The notes beneath the pieces were generated by a model. The model had not been told where the DNA came from and did not search any database. It was given only the letters and a program-made list of their open reading frames with translations. Shown piece after piece: positions 46,188 to 53,937 of a stretch of DNA of 64,000 bases (its first letter is position 1; every line of letters begins with the position of its first letter). The position numbers were made by a program, and so were the translations under genes. The stretch is from Oscillibacter ruminantium GH1 (GTDB lineage Bacteria; Bacillota; Clostridia; Oscillospirales; Oscillospiraceae), in the NCBI RefSeq assembly GCF_000307265.1, contig NZ_DF158897.1:635561-699560 (forward strand), given 5' to 3'.

Positions 46188-46557
46188 TTTCGCTCGTCCT
46201 CTTTTCCCTTACATAGCGGAGTACAATCACAAGTATCATAGCCGCCACAATGACTCCTGTTAAAGTCCACCATACCCAATGCGGTATACCTATCACAAAT
46301 ATATACAGCCATATACCGCCTCGTAATAAATAGGCTATGGCTACATAAATAACTAATCGAATGATCCAGTGAAGAATGGAACCCGCCGATTTACCGCTTA
46401 TTATGCCTATGTCATAGGCGTCTCCAACCAGACTAAACGCAAACCGAAAGGCGATTTCACCGACGACCAGCATAATGAGGTAGTTATACAACACGTTGTC
46501 CATTACGGACACATCGCCAGTTAGTATATCAAACAGCGGCTTTAAGATTAGGCTCAT
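46159..46557 (-). CDS. Small multi-pass membrane protein between CBASS and hsdS
   Basis: 132 residues with three to four predicted membrane helices (about 20-45, 60-78, 82-98, 100-115) and a charged tail RYVREKRTSENERADKETN. It overlaps the E2-like gene by 29 bases upstream and hsdS by 29 bases downstream, so it is fully locked into the operon. I do not recognise its family. It could be a second CBASS effector, since several effectors are small membrane proteins, or an accessory membrane tether. No enzymatic motif is visible. Confidence 0.65.
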   Translation of the reverse strand: MSLILKPLFDILTGDVSVMDNVLYNYLIMLVVGEIAFRFAFSLVGDAYDIGIISGKSAGSILHWIIRLVIYVAIAYLLRGGIWLYIFVIGIPHWVWWTLTGVIVAAMILVIVLRYVREKRTSENERADKETN

Positions 46558-47008
46558 GTGTTACCCCACATTTCTTTTTTTCTTCAGGATGCTTTCCGCC
46601 ACCGCACCACGTGTCTGTTGCCAACCATATCTCATAAAAATATAACCATTCAATTGCCCACGGAATTATTGTATCAGCAATTAGCATACTGGAAGTAAAT
46701 TCATATCGAAGATGTAAGCATAGATCAACTTGCTTATTTTCATAGTCAGTATGGAATTTATGAGGAAAATTGGGTCTATCAAGGCCTTGTATATTATCCC
46801 CGCATAGTCTTACAGCAGGACGCTTTCTCACCTTGTAGTCGATTACCACATGGTATATGCGTGAAACTGCTGTCGGCTTCATGTATCCACTCCAGTGCAA
46901 CGCCCCGTTTTTGATGGTGACATCCGATTCTGGGAATCTTTGTTTTATAGCTATCAGTTGGTCAATCAGTCGATATGTTTTTGCTTTTTGATATTTCTTT
47001 TTATTCAC
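46529..47008 (-). CDS. E2-like ubiquitin-conjugase fold protein of short type II CBASS
   Basis: 159 residues from a GTG start with AAAGGAGC upstream. A Ubc-like order is visible: central strands (YHVVIDYKVRKRPAVRL), a proline/histidine segment PNFPHKFHTD (residues 79-88), then candidate catalytic Cys97 in VDLCLHLRYEF. Next is the CBASS-E2 hallmark IIPWAIEWLYFYEIWLATDTW followed by GGGKHP (split here for length: IIPWAIEWLYFYEIWLAT, DTWCGGGKHP). It overlaps the CD-NTase stop by 8 bases. There is no E1/JAB (Cap2/Cap3) gene, which fits short type II CBASS. By analogy it would attach the CD-NTase C-terminus to a target and prime the cyclase (inference). Confidence 0.8.
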   Translation of the reverse strand: MNKKKYQKAKTYRLIDQLIAIKQRFPESDVTIKNGALHWSGYMKPTAVSRIYHVVIDYKVRKRPAVRLCGDNIQGLDRPNFPHKFHTDYENKQVDLCLHLRYEFTSSMLIADTIIPWAIEWLYFYEIWLATDTWCGGGKHPEEKKKCGVTHEPNLKAAV

Positions 47009-48143
47009 CCCAAAATGTATGCTCCTTTACTGGATAGCCAACATGTTTAGTCGATGCAGAGAGTCCCCCAGTGAGGCCATTGATTGTAAGTTCTCCCCGC
47101 TCCCTCGCAACACGCGTTTTATCACCAACAGCATTAAATGCACGCTGAACGGGTCTCTCTCCAAGATATTTTTTATATTCTTCCGCAATGCCATCCATTC
47201 CAAAGCAAGCGAGCGGATTATCAATTAGCTCTTTTCTCGCTCTGCCAAGCCAACCCATAAACGCAGTCCGCTTATTCGGCACTGCGTTCCATTTGTCAGC
47301 AAAATTTTCTTCCGGCATGGTCGGATTCTCTACCCAATAAATGCCATCCCGACATTCAATGTGTTGTGGCATTCGTTCCAAGATATTGCAAAGTGCTTCA
47401 TATACGTTCGTCTCACCGTTATAAGACCATGCTGCAAGAGTTGTGATAATAATTGATATGGGTGCATAATCCGAAGCATTTTGAAAGCAGATATCTCTAT
47501 GACGTTTCAGCAACTGAATTGCCTTTTGAAGAGGAGTGCGCATCTTGTATGTTGGAACTTTGTCAATTTCAGTCTTGTTCTGTGCAGCAAAGGCTCGCTT
47601 TTCGAGCAAAAGAATATCCTTCATACGGTTATCAAACCACTTGTGGTATGCGTAAGGGTTGCTATATCTTGGCTCGTACATTCCATCACTAATTTTGTGT
47701 GTCAACTTAATCGCTGTGCTGTTAGGTTCAATAAAGTAACCGTCTTTCGGCACACATGGTAAAACATCCATATGAAATACATCGTATTGCATGGTCCAGC
47801 AGCGCTTACCTTCTTTTTCGAGCTTCTGGCCGTATGTAGCGTTTTCTTTTAACCGATCACCAACCAGATTCTTGATATCCTTCAACGGCAGGTATCGCCC
47901 GTTTTTAAGCAAGCAAACAAGGTCCATATCATAATCGTCTCGGTCATCAATAGGCTTAATGACCGTTCCCAAATTCATGGAGCCCTGTGGCATTATTTTC
48001 ACATCATAGTCCACCCCATCACCGATCCACTTGCCAACAGCAGTATAGCTGCTAACAGCTTTGTCCTGCATTGTCGGTGTGATATTTATCTCGTCTGCAA
48101 TGCTACTAAGCAGCGTTCCCAAAATTTTTTCTTTATCTGTCAT
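47001..48143 (-). CDS. CD-NTase (CBASS cyclic oligonucleotide synthase)
   Basis: 380 residues. The nucleotidyltransferase core reads MPQGSMNLGTVIKP (Gly54-Ser55), then YDMD with metal-binding Asp72 and Asp74, and HMDVLPCVP with third Asp126. A helical OAS-like C-terminal domain follows (about 170-350). The C-terminus is ...KEHTFWGE, so a glycine is next to last; this tail is the expected substrate of the neighbouring E2-like protein. When phage infection is sensed it would make a cyclic di- or trinucleotide that activates the SAVED effector. The product cannot be told from sequence. AGGAGGTC precedes the ATG, which lies 11 bases inside the effector gene. Confidence 0.92.
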   Translation of the reverse strand: MTDKEKILGTLLSSIADEINITPTMQDKAVSSYTAVGKWIGDGVDYDVKIMPQGSMNLGTVIKPIDDRDDYDMDLVCLLKNGRYLPLKDIKNLVGDRLKENATYGQKLEKEGKRCWTMQYDVFHMDVLPCVPKDGYFIEPNSTAIKLTHKISDGMYEPRYSNPYAYHKWFDNRMKDILLLEKRAFAAQNKTEIDKVPTYKMRTPLQKAIQLLKRHRDICFQNASDYAPISIIITTLAAWSYNGETNVYEALCNILERMPQHIECRDGIYWVENPTMPEENFADKWNAVPNKRTAFMGWLGRARKELIDNPLACFGMDGIAEEYKKYLGERPVQRAFNAVGDKTRVARERGELTINGLTGGLSASTKHVGYPVKEHTFWGE

Positions 48144-49284
48144 TTTGACCTCCTATTGTTAGTGCCTTAAAAAAACCATCTGCTTGATTTGCTTGCTCAT
48201 AAATAACAACTGGCAGATCCGCCTTAGGCATATAGTCCATTCCGGCGCGTACTGCCAAAGAATTCGGCATAACAGGAAAAATATGAATACATTCTGGCGC
48301 AGGGCGCAAATTTTTTAGAGTTTCCATTGCGGCACGGAACACTTTTACAAACTCTTCCTGAATGATTTCTCCGGATACAAAAGTCCTTGATGGTTCATCT
48401 ATCGTTATATGGTAAATTGTAGCATCATCGCCAAGCACAAATGTGATTCTATCATCACATACAGGAGCGCTGAGATCAATTACCAAAGCCAGCGCATCTG
48501 TTTTTCCTTCCTTTGTATTCGAGAATTGAAATTCAACTGATGCTACCGCTTTCGGCCAAGCCCATTTATGTCCACTTCTATGGCACTGGAATGCAACCGT
48601 ATTGTATTGATCGTTAATAAGCGTACCAAGCTTAAATAATAGTGGTTGTGGAGCAAGCGCGAAAATACCGATACTATCCTTGCTTTTTATCACAGCATCA
48701 AACCAATTTTTAAAATCTCGCTCCAATTCTTGAGATTTTTGTTGAAAAACAGTTTCACTCGCCGTATATCTCGTACAAGAGTCAGCACTTAGATTGATTA
48801 TTGGCTCTTGCATTGGAACACGCCCAGAAAGCAGGACAGCTTCACGAAGAAGTCTTTCTGAACTAAACTCTGCCTGATTATCAATATTTGAGAAATATGT
48901 TATGATTCTGCAGCTCTGCTCACTTGGGATTCCTGTGACCTCACGAATTCTTGCTTCGTGGGCTATCTTTTTCCTAATTAATAACCCTTCCTTAAAATCT
49001 TCAGAGTGCGTATCTATCATGTGATGATGTTCTTCGCATAGCAACATTAAATTGTCAATATTATTCTTTTCGCCGATGGTCATGCCATATTTGTGGCGGG
49101 GGCCACCTTCACTGACAGCATGAATATGCGCCATTTCTCCAAAATTTCCATCGTAACCGAAAACAAGATCCTGGTACAACAATCTATTGCATAGCTCGCA
49201 TCGTCCACCTGAGATAGCCCATAACTTCATTCGCACTTTTTCATCGATTGCTGTCCGACCAATTTCTGAATTTACTTTTGCCAT
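48133..49284 (-). CDS. HNH-SAVED CBASS effector (Cap5-like DNase)
   Basis: 383 residues. N-terminal HNH nuclease: zinc ligands Cys29 and Cys32, catalytic-site His53/His55 in EMAHIHAVSEGG, Asn78 in NNIDNLMLLC, Cys83 and His86-88. The C-terminal half (about 170-383) is a SAVED sensor for cyclic oligonucleotides (FALAPQPLLFKLGTLINDQ; HRSGHKWAWP; LVIDLSAPV; HIFPVMPNSLAVRAG; LPVVIYEQ). On binding the signal such effectors multimerise and degrade DNA, killing the infected cell. The ATG shares a base with the hsdM stop (TGATG), so CBASS begins by coupling to the methylase gene. Confidence 0.92.
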   Translation of the reverse strand: MAKVNSEIGRTAIDEKVRMKLWAISGGRCELCNRLLYQDLVFGYDGNFGEMAHIHAVSEGGPRHKYGMTIGEKNNIDNLMLLCEEHHHMIDTHSEDFKEGLLIRKKIAHEARIREVTGIPSEQSCRIITYFSNIDNQAEFSSERLLREAVLLSGRVPMQEPIINLSADSCTRYTASETVFQQKSQELERDFKNWFDAVIKSKDSIGIFALAPQPLLFKLGTLINDQYNTVAFQCHRSGHKWAWPKAVASVEFQFSNTKEGKTDALALVIDLSAPVCDDRITFVLGDDATIYHITIDEPSRTFVSGEIIQEEFVKVFRAAMETLKNLRPAPECIHIFPVMPNSLAVRAGMDYMPKADLPVVIYEQANQADGFFKALTIGGQNDR

Positions 49285-50819
49285 CACAGCCCCAGTTCCT
49301 CCAAATATTTCTTCATCTGCGCCTGCACCTTAGCCAGCTCTACCTCAATATTGGCAATGTTCTGCTTCACCTCGTCAATGTCCACCAGTTCTTCTTCCTC
49401 AAAGGTATCCACGTAGCGGGGAATATTCAGGTTGAAGTCATTCTCCTTGATTTCGTCGAAGGATGCCACATAGGCATACTTGTCCATATTCTGCCGGGCT
49501 TCATAGGTGCTGACGATTTTGGCGATGTCCTCATTACGCAGGATATTCTGGTTTTTGCCTTTTTCATAGTTTCCATCGCCGGAAGCGTCGATGAAGAGCA
49601 CATCCCGGCGGGCGCGGTTTTTCTTGAATACCAGAATGCAGGCAGGAATACCGGTGCCGTAGAACAGGTTAGCCGGCAGACCGATGACTGCATCAAGCAG
49701 ATTGAATTCCACGATCTGTTTGCGGATTTTTCCCTCGCTGGCGCCACGGAACAGCACACCATGCGGCAGCACGATCGCCATGCGTCCGTTTTCAGCATCC
49801 AGACTTGCCAGCATATGAAGCACAAACGCATAGTCGCCCTTGGAGGACGGCGGTACACCCCAGTCAAACCGCTTCCACGGGTCAAGGGAAGCCGTCATTT
49901 TCTCCTGCTTTTTTCCTTTGGCATCCACCGGTGCGTTGGAGAGAAACCCGCTGTCCCATTTATCCAGACTGAACGGAGGATTCGCGACAACACACTGGAA
50001 CTTCATGAGCTTGTCATCTTCAATGTTCTGTGGGTTCGCCAGCGTGTCGCCCTGCCATATGCGGGCGTCATCCACACCGTGGAGGAACATATTCATGGTG
50101 CAGAGTGCCCAGGTCTGGGCGTTCAGCTCCTGTCCGTAGATTGCCACCTTGCCGCTGCGTACTTTTTTATACGCCTTGAGCAAAAGACCGCCGCTTCCGC
50201 AGGTGGGGTCATATATGCGGTCATTTTCCCTTGGTTTTACGAGGGATGCTACCAGCTCTGAAACCTGACTGGGGGTAAAAAATTCTCCGCCCTTTTTGCC
50301 TGCATCTGAGGCAAAGTTTGCGATCATATATTCATAGGCGTCGCCAATGATATCGGCGGAGCCAAGCTGCCCGGGACGAAGGTCAACGCCACTAAAATCC
50401 TCCAGCAGATTGCGCAAAGTTGCATTCTTTTCCTTTACGTCACCGAAGTCCACCTGAGAATTAAAGTCAATGGCACGGAATACATTTCGGAGCTTGCCGC
50501 TGTTGTGTTCCTCAATGTGGGAAAGCGCAACATTGATTTTTTGACCGATCTCGGAATCGTTGCGGTTTTCGTACAGATAGTCAAATGTGGAGTCCTCGTC
50601 CAAGGTAAAACGCTCGCGGCTCATAGCTCGAGCCACACGGCGCTCATCACTATTGTACTGCTTCATATATTCGTCGTGTTTTTCCTTAGAAACATCGCTT
50701 AGATATTTTACAAAAAGCATGGATAGTATATAGTCTTTATAGCGAGAGCTGTCAATCTTTCCACGGAAGCTGTCGCAGGCGCTCCAGAGAACGCGCTCAA
50801 TATCACTTTTAGTCGTCAT
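49284..50819 (-). CDS. hsdM: Type I restriction enzyme M subunit (adenine methyltransferase)
   Basis: 511 residues. N-terminal helical HsdM_N domain (about 5-150), SAM-binding DPTCGSGGLLLKAYKKV near 205 and catalytic NPPFSLDKWD near 280; GDGNYEKGKN lies downstream. It methylates the host copies of the recognition site with HsdS and is needed for restriction with HsdR. Its start overlaps the short HsdS gene by 11 bases and its stop overlaps the CBASS effector start by one base, placing it between two unlike systems. Confidence 0.95.
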   Translation of the reverse strand: MTTKSDIERVLWSACDSFRGKIDSSRYKDYILSMLFVKYLSDVSKEKHDEYMKQYNSDERRVARAMSRERFTLDEDSTFDYLYENRNDSEIGQKINVALSHIEEHNSGKLRNVFRAIDFNSQVDFGDVKEKNATLRNLLEDFSGVDLRPGQLGSADIIGDAYEYMIANFASDAGKKGGEFFTPSQVSELVASLVKPRENDRIYDPTCGSGGLLLKAYKKVRSGKVAIYGQELNAQTWALCTMNMFLHGVDDARIWQGDTLANPQNIEDDKLMKFQCVVANPPFSLDKWDSGFLSNAPVDAKGKKQEKMTASLDPWKRFDWGVPPSSKGDYAFVLHMLASLDAENGRMAIVLPHGVLFRGASEGKIRKQIVEFNLLDAVIGLPANLFYGTGIPACILVFKKNRARRDVLFIDASGDGNYEKGKNQNILRNEDIAKIVSTYEARQNMDKYAYVASFDEIKENDFNLNIPRYVDTFEEEELVDIDEVKQNIANIEVELAKVQAQMKKYLEELGL

Positions 50820-51426
50820 GACGGTAACCTCTTCTCATCTGTTTTTGTATCTCATTAATTGTGTAGGAATAGTATTTTTCTTTTTCCATTGTCAGCTCAT
50901 TCAAAAGCTGACGTTCCTTGTGCGCTAAAAGGTTCAGTGCCGCAATCGTCTCCTGATTTTCCATTGATAGAAGACTTACCTCAAAATCAGCAAAATATCG
51001 TGGCTTAATAGCACCAAGCATGTTGCTCGAAGTGTTTTCATATATCTGGCGTTTTACCTTAGGCGTATTCAAAAGCCAGTATAGGTACTCAGGCAAAATC
51101 TGGCTTGCATCCGCACGAATCACAACCAAGTTCGATGAGATGACCATTCCCGATGTAGTGTCATCAATCAACACGGCAGTGTATGGTGCTGTCAGTCGGA
51201 TAACAACATCCCCTGTATGAGTCAGATACTCAGAACTCAGCGGTTCTGTCGCGTCATATAAATCGACATTCTCAGTCTCAATATAGCCAGCCTGATTGAT
51301 AGAGCGTAAATTAATAAGTTGATATCGATATTTCGTAGGCGTTTTTGATAGCTTCCGTGATAATACCAAGCCGCTCCTAACAGAAGCAATATCTCCGAGT
51401 TTCAGCCTCACCATCTCCTTTGTCAT
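50809..51426 (-). CDS. Half-length type I specificity subunit (single TRD)
   Basis: 205 residues, about half a normal HsdS: one target recognition domain (about 5-150; LKLGDIASVRSGLVLSRKL; GDVVIRLTAPYTAVLIDD; LPEYLYWLLNTPKVKRQI) and one coiled-coil spacer (ETIAALNLLAHKERQLLNELTMEKEKYY). No frameshift remnant of a second TRD is seen, so it looks like a genuine half-S rather than a broken gene. A dimer of half-S units would read a palindromic site. First gene of the operon, though its ATG lacks a clear ribosome site, and an ATG four codons later is an alternative. Confidence 0.8.
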   Translation of the reverse strand: MTKEMVRLKLGDIASVRSGLVLSRKLSKTPTKYRYQLINLRSINQAGYIETENVDLYDATEPLSSEYLTHTGDVVIRLTAPYTAVLIDDTTSGMVISSNLVVIRADASQILPEYLYWLLNTPKVKRQIYENTSSNMLGAIKPRYFADFEVSLLSMENQETIAALNLLAHKERQLLNELTMEKEKYYSYTINEIQKQMRRGYRHDD

Positions 51427-51483
51427 GATAAAAAAATAACTTTAACATTGCAAAAATTTCACCCTTAAGAAGAGCTCAACTAT

Positions 51484-51512
51484 ATTATATGCAAACCCAC
51501 CGCAAAAGTCAA
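51484..51512 (-). promoter_or_regulatory. Promoter of the whole restriction/CBASS operon
   Basis: Minus-strand TTGACT (51507-51512), a 17-bp spacer, perfect TATAAT (51484-51489), giving a leader of about 50 bases before 51426. No equally good promoter was noticed further along the 12-kb operon. Confidence 0.8.
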
Positions 51513-51555
51513 GAATAATTTTTGTCATGTGAGATAAATAACCTTTGTTAGAGAT

Positions 51556-51585
51556 GTCGCCCGTTTCTTTTTTCCAACGGGCGAC
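51556..51585 (-). terminator. Hairpin separating the mobilization genes from the defence operon
   Basis: GTCGCCCGTT/AACGGGCGAC form a 10-bp perfect stem with a 10-base loop, just after the DUF6061-like gene. No strong T-run on the minus strand. Confidence 0.5.
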
Positions 51586-51592
51586 GGTGTGG

Positions 51593-51838
51593 TCATTCAT
51601 CAAATAGCTTATACCTGATAATTGCTTTCAGATACTTTGCTGGGTCTCCATTCAAGATTATATCTGCGTATTCAAGCGGCTTGTTGTAGATTAGCCAGTC
51701 CAGCTCTGAACGCTGGTACATATTCTCCGCGATTTCGTTTTCCACGGCAATGGTATCAATTGTAATCAGCGTCCCATCTTCCAACCTTAGCTCCACACAG
51801 GCTGTGTCTATATTAAACTCACAGGATATAACTTTCAT
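51593..51838 (-). CDS. Small conserved mobile-element protein (DUF6061-like)
   Basis: 81 residues. VELRLEDGTLITIDTIAVENE and NKPLEYADIILNGDPAKYLK resemble the DUF6061 family, seen in Firmicutes mobilizable elements; function unknown. The ATG overlaps the preceding stop by 4 bases with AGAGGAACG upstream, so the two small genes are coupled. Confidence 0.7.
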   Translation of the reverse strand: MKVISCEFNIDTACVELRLEDGTLITIDTIAVENEIAENMYQRSELDWLIYNKPLEYADIILNGDPAKYLKAIIRYKLFDE

Positions 51839-52128
51839 GATCCGTTCCTCTTTAGATTTTCTTTCTTTGCCAACTGACCAGCAGCCTTGCGGCGTTCTTG
51901 GCTGTACGGAGCTGTTAGCTTGAAGCCAAAGCGTCCTTTATTGATTTCAAAAGTCCGGCAGCCGTTTTCGTCATCATCAATCAGCCTGCACTCACCGGGA
52001 TATTGCCCAGCATATTTGGTGAGCCTGTTTTTGAGATTAGTGTTGTAAGTACAGATCTCAATTATCGAGCTGTCCTCATTAAAATAGATGTTTGTTGCCT
52101 TTTGTTTCTTGGAAAGACCTGTTTTCAT
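51835..52128 (-). CDS. Small conserved mobile-element protein
   Basis: 97 residues from ATG 52128, which follows GGAGGTG; a start four codons earlier would include the ribosome site. Mixed alpha/beta, basic C-terminus (ERRKAAGQLAKKENLKRNGS). I do not recognise a named domain. It lies downstream of the relaxase gene and upstream of the DUF6061-like gene in the mobilization block. Confidence 0.6.
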   Translation of the reverse strand: MKTGLSKKQKATNIYFNEDSSIIEICTYNTNLKNRLTKYAGQYPGECRLIDDDENGCRTFEINKGRFGFKLTAPYSQERRKAAGQLAKKENLKRNGS

Positions 52129-52274
52129 AAACACCTCCATTTTTAATGCAATTTTGTCGGCTCAACAGCCGTAAAACCTGACGGATTTTCCATCGGAGAG
52201 GGCCCAAATGATGCAGTGCTCATTCGGACCAACTCCAACGGATAAAAGTCGTTTTTTTCAGCTATACACGAGAA

Positions 52275-53537
52275 TTATCGAGCATCGTCCCTTGTGCGTG
52301 CTTTCACCCTATTTCTTCCAAATAAATGCCAAAGGCTATTCCGTTCAATGACCGATTCATAGGCGCGTAGTTTGCCGCGGAGCGCTTCATTTTCCTGTTC
52401 CAGCCCCGCTGTATTGAGTTTATTTCGGACGGACTTATATTCGGACAACTCCTTAGTAAGCGCCACAACCTTAGCTTCGAGGCTTGCGATCACCTTATGC
52501 GCTGCATCCAGCGCCTTTTGCAATATGGATTCTTTCTTTTCCTGAGCGACATATTTTTTCGCTGCTACCGCAAGACTTTCGTACTCAGATCGTTCCAGTA
52601 TGACCTTTGAACTTAAGGGCAAGGTTTTTACTTCGATCTGATCGACCGCATCAATAGCTGTCTGCTGCTTTTGGATTTTTGCAATCTTTTTGTCCAGGGC
52701 TGCCGCCTGCTGCTCCTTTTGGTCAGAACGTTCCGCCAACTCGGCAAGCCGTACCTGTTCTTGCTCGACCTTGAACTGTGTTACGGTCAAATGTTCCTCT
52801 GAGCTGCCACGCTCACCGCGTTCCACATCATCATATCCAGAGTTTTTCATAGCGTTATAGAAATCGTCTTGCAGGACAGAGTAGGATTTTCTCAGAACCA
52901 GCTTGCCGCTTTTCGTAAGTAGTGGAGCGCCTGTATCATCGACCGCCGGTTTGGATAACCACTTTTTGCTGGAGCTAACCTGCATAATGGTTTCCTTGAC
53001 TGTGCCGACCAGCGATTTATCTTTGCACCGGGTTGACCACTTGATTTGTTTTTCCACGACAGGGACATATACAACATGCAGATGGTAGTGATATACATCC
53101 TGCCCCAGTGCCTCTGACATAGCCCGGTTACGTTCATCGGCATGCATGACCGCCGACAAAATATATTGCTCCCCACCTACAATTTCGATTGCAGCTTTGT
53201 AGGCATCGGTGTAAAATTGTTTTGCAAACTCATAGCCGCCGTGGTTGTGGAAGTAGGCTGAGTTTACATCAAAAATTAGTTCTCCGTAAAGATTGGCATC
53301 TGCCTTCAACCCACGGGTGGAAATCACGCCGTCAGCTGCCATCTGTTCAAACATTTCCGCATAACTGCCGGTCGGCGTCTTGAAGTGGACGTTCATGCTG
53401 GTGCGGTCAGGTACAATATCTTGATTCGTGTAGGATTCCTTTTCGCGCTCATTATGGCGCTGCGCGTTGCTAATGTCTTTAGCTGTCATATTCATATTTC
53501 TTGCGCTGGTACGATTCACACCATCGCCTCTTGCCAT
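52275..53537 (-). CDS. MobV-type relaxase (Pre/Mob)
   Basis: 420 residues from ATG 53537 (GGAGGTATT upstream). The N-terminus has RTSARNMNMTAKDISNAQRHNERE, here split as RTSARNMNM and AQRHNERE, typical of Pre/Mob. The metal motif HADE...DVYHYHLHVVYVPV (residues about 130-155) is the MobV histidine triad. Residues 255-400 form a long coiled coil. It nicks at oriT and pilots a single strand into a recipient using another element's secretion system. The oriT candidate lies about 45-90 bases upstream of the gene, as usual for MobV systems. Confidence 0.9.
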   Translation of the reverse strand: MARGDGVNRTSARNMNMTAKDISNAQRHNEREKESYTNQDIVPDRTSMNVHFKTPTGSYAEMFEQMAADGVISTRGLKADANLYGELIFDVNSAYFHNHGGYEFAKQFYTDAYKAAIEIVGGEQYILSAVMHADERNRAMSEALGQDVYHYHLHVVYVPVVEKQIKWSTRCKDKSLVGTVKETIMQVSSSKKWLSKPAVDDTGAPLLTKSGKLVLRKSYSVLQDDFYNAMKNSGYDDVERGERGSSEEHLTVTQFKVEQEQVRLAELAERSDQKEQQAAALDKKIAKIQKQQTAIDAVDQIEVKTLPLSSKVILERSEYESLAVAAKKYVAQEKKESILQKALDAAHKVIASLEAKVVALTKELSEYKSVRNKLNTAGLEQENEALRGKLRAYESVIERNSLWHLFGRNRVKARTRDDAR

Positions 53538-53589
53538 AAGCAAAATACCTCCGATTTTCAATTTGTATGGACACTGTAAGCCACGGGAA

Positions 53590-53635
53590 CGCACTTCTGT
53601 GGAAGTGTAATAACCCACTATGACACTTTCATCCT
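53590..53635 (-). other. Candidate origin of transfer (oriT)
   Basis: Arms AAGTGT (53603-53608) and ACACTT (53623-53628) flank a segment that reads CATAGTGGGTTATT on the minus strand. That resembles the TAGTGTG/TTA nick region of pMV158-type MobV origins. A second small palindrome (CACTTC-TGTG-GAAGTG, 53592-53607) overlaps it. The relaxase start is 53537. Confidence 0.6.
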
Positions 53636-53681
53636 GCGGCTGCAAAGTGCCGTGGGCTCTCCGAGGGGGAACGTGGTGTGC

Positions 53682-53697
53682 GGCTTCTGCGGAAGCC
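53682..53697. repeat. Small palindrome in the transfer-origin region
   Basis: GGCTTC-TGCG-GAAGCC has the same TGTG/TGCG-loop design as the palindrome at 53592-53607. Both may be relaxase or MobC contact sites. Confidence 0.35.
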
Positions 53698-53726
53698 TCT
53701 GCCACAGCTTGCATGTGGTACCCACA

Positions 53727-53912
53727 TCACAATTCCGCGGCATGGACACCGTCTGCTTTCACAATATAAAATTGTTCAAACATTTGCCGTCCACAGTCAG
53801 GGAGAATCACTGAATCTCCCTGACCGTCCGTCTCCAATTCTGCGGATTTTTCGACGGGGACGAGGGGTGCGGGTGGCACACTAACAACCACTTCTGTTGC
53901 CTTGTCTGCCAA
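53727..53912 (-). CDS. Possible small protein in the gap upstream of oriT
   Basis: 61 codons from a TTG start, without a convincing ribosome site. The frame encodes AELETDGQGDSVILPDCGRQ and MFEQFYIVKADGVHAAEL. Its composition is protein-like and it fills an otherwise empty gap, but nothing proves expression. Confidence 0.3.
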   Translation of the reverse strand: MADKATEVVVSVPPAPLVPVEKSAELETDGQGDSVILPDCGRQMFEQFYIVKADGVHAAEL

Positions 53913-53914
53913 GC

Positions 53915-53937
53915 ACAGGAGCGTGGCACGCTCCTGT
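53915..53937 (-). terminator. Hairpin after the small gene at 53937
   Basis: ACAGGAGCGTG/CGCTCCTGT form a perfect stem directly at the stop codon of the gene at 53937-54191; no T-run on the minus strand. Confidence 0.4.

Noticed and set aside
46529..47008. HORMA or TRIP13-type CBASS regulator
   Set aside because: No AAA ATPase is nearby and the protein has E2-like, not HORMA-like, motifs.
50809..51426. Half HsdS as a frameshifted pseudogene
   Set aside because: It has a full recognition domain and spacer, overlaps hsdM cleanly, and no second-domain remnant is visible in other frames.
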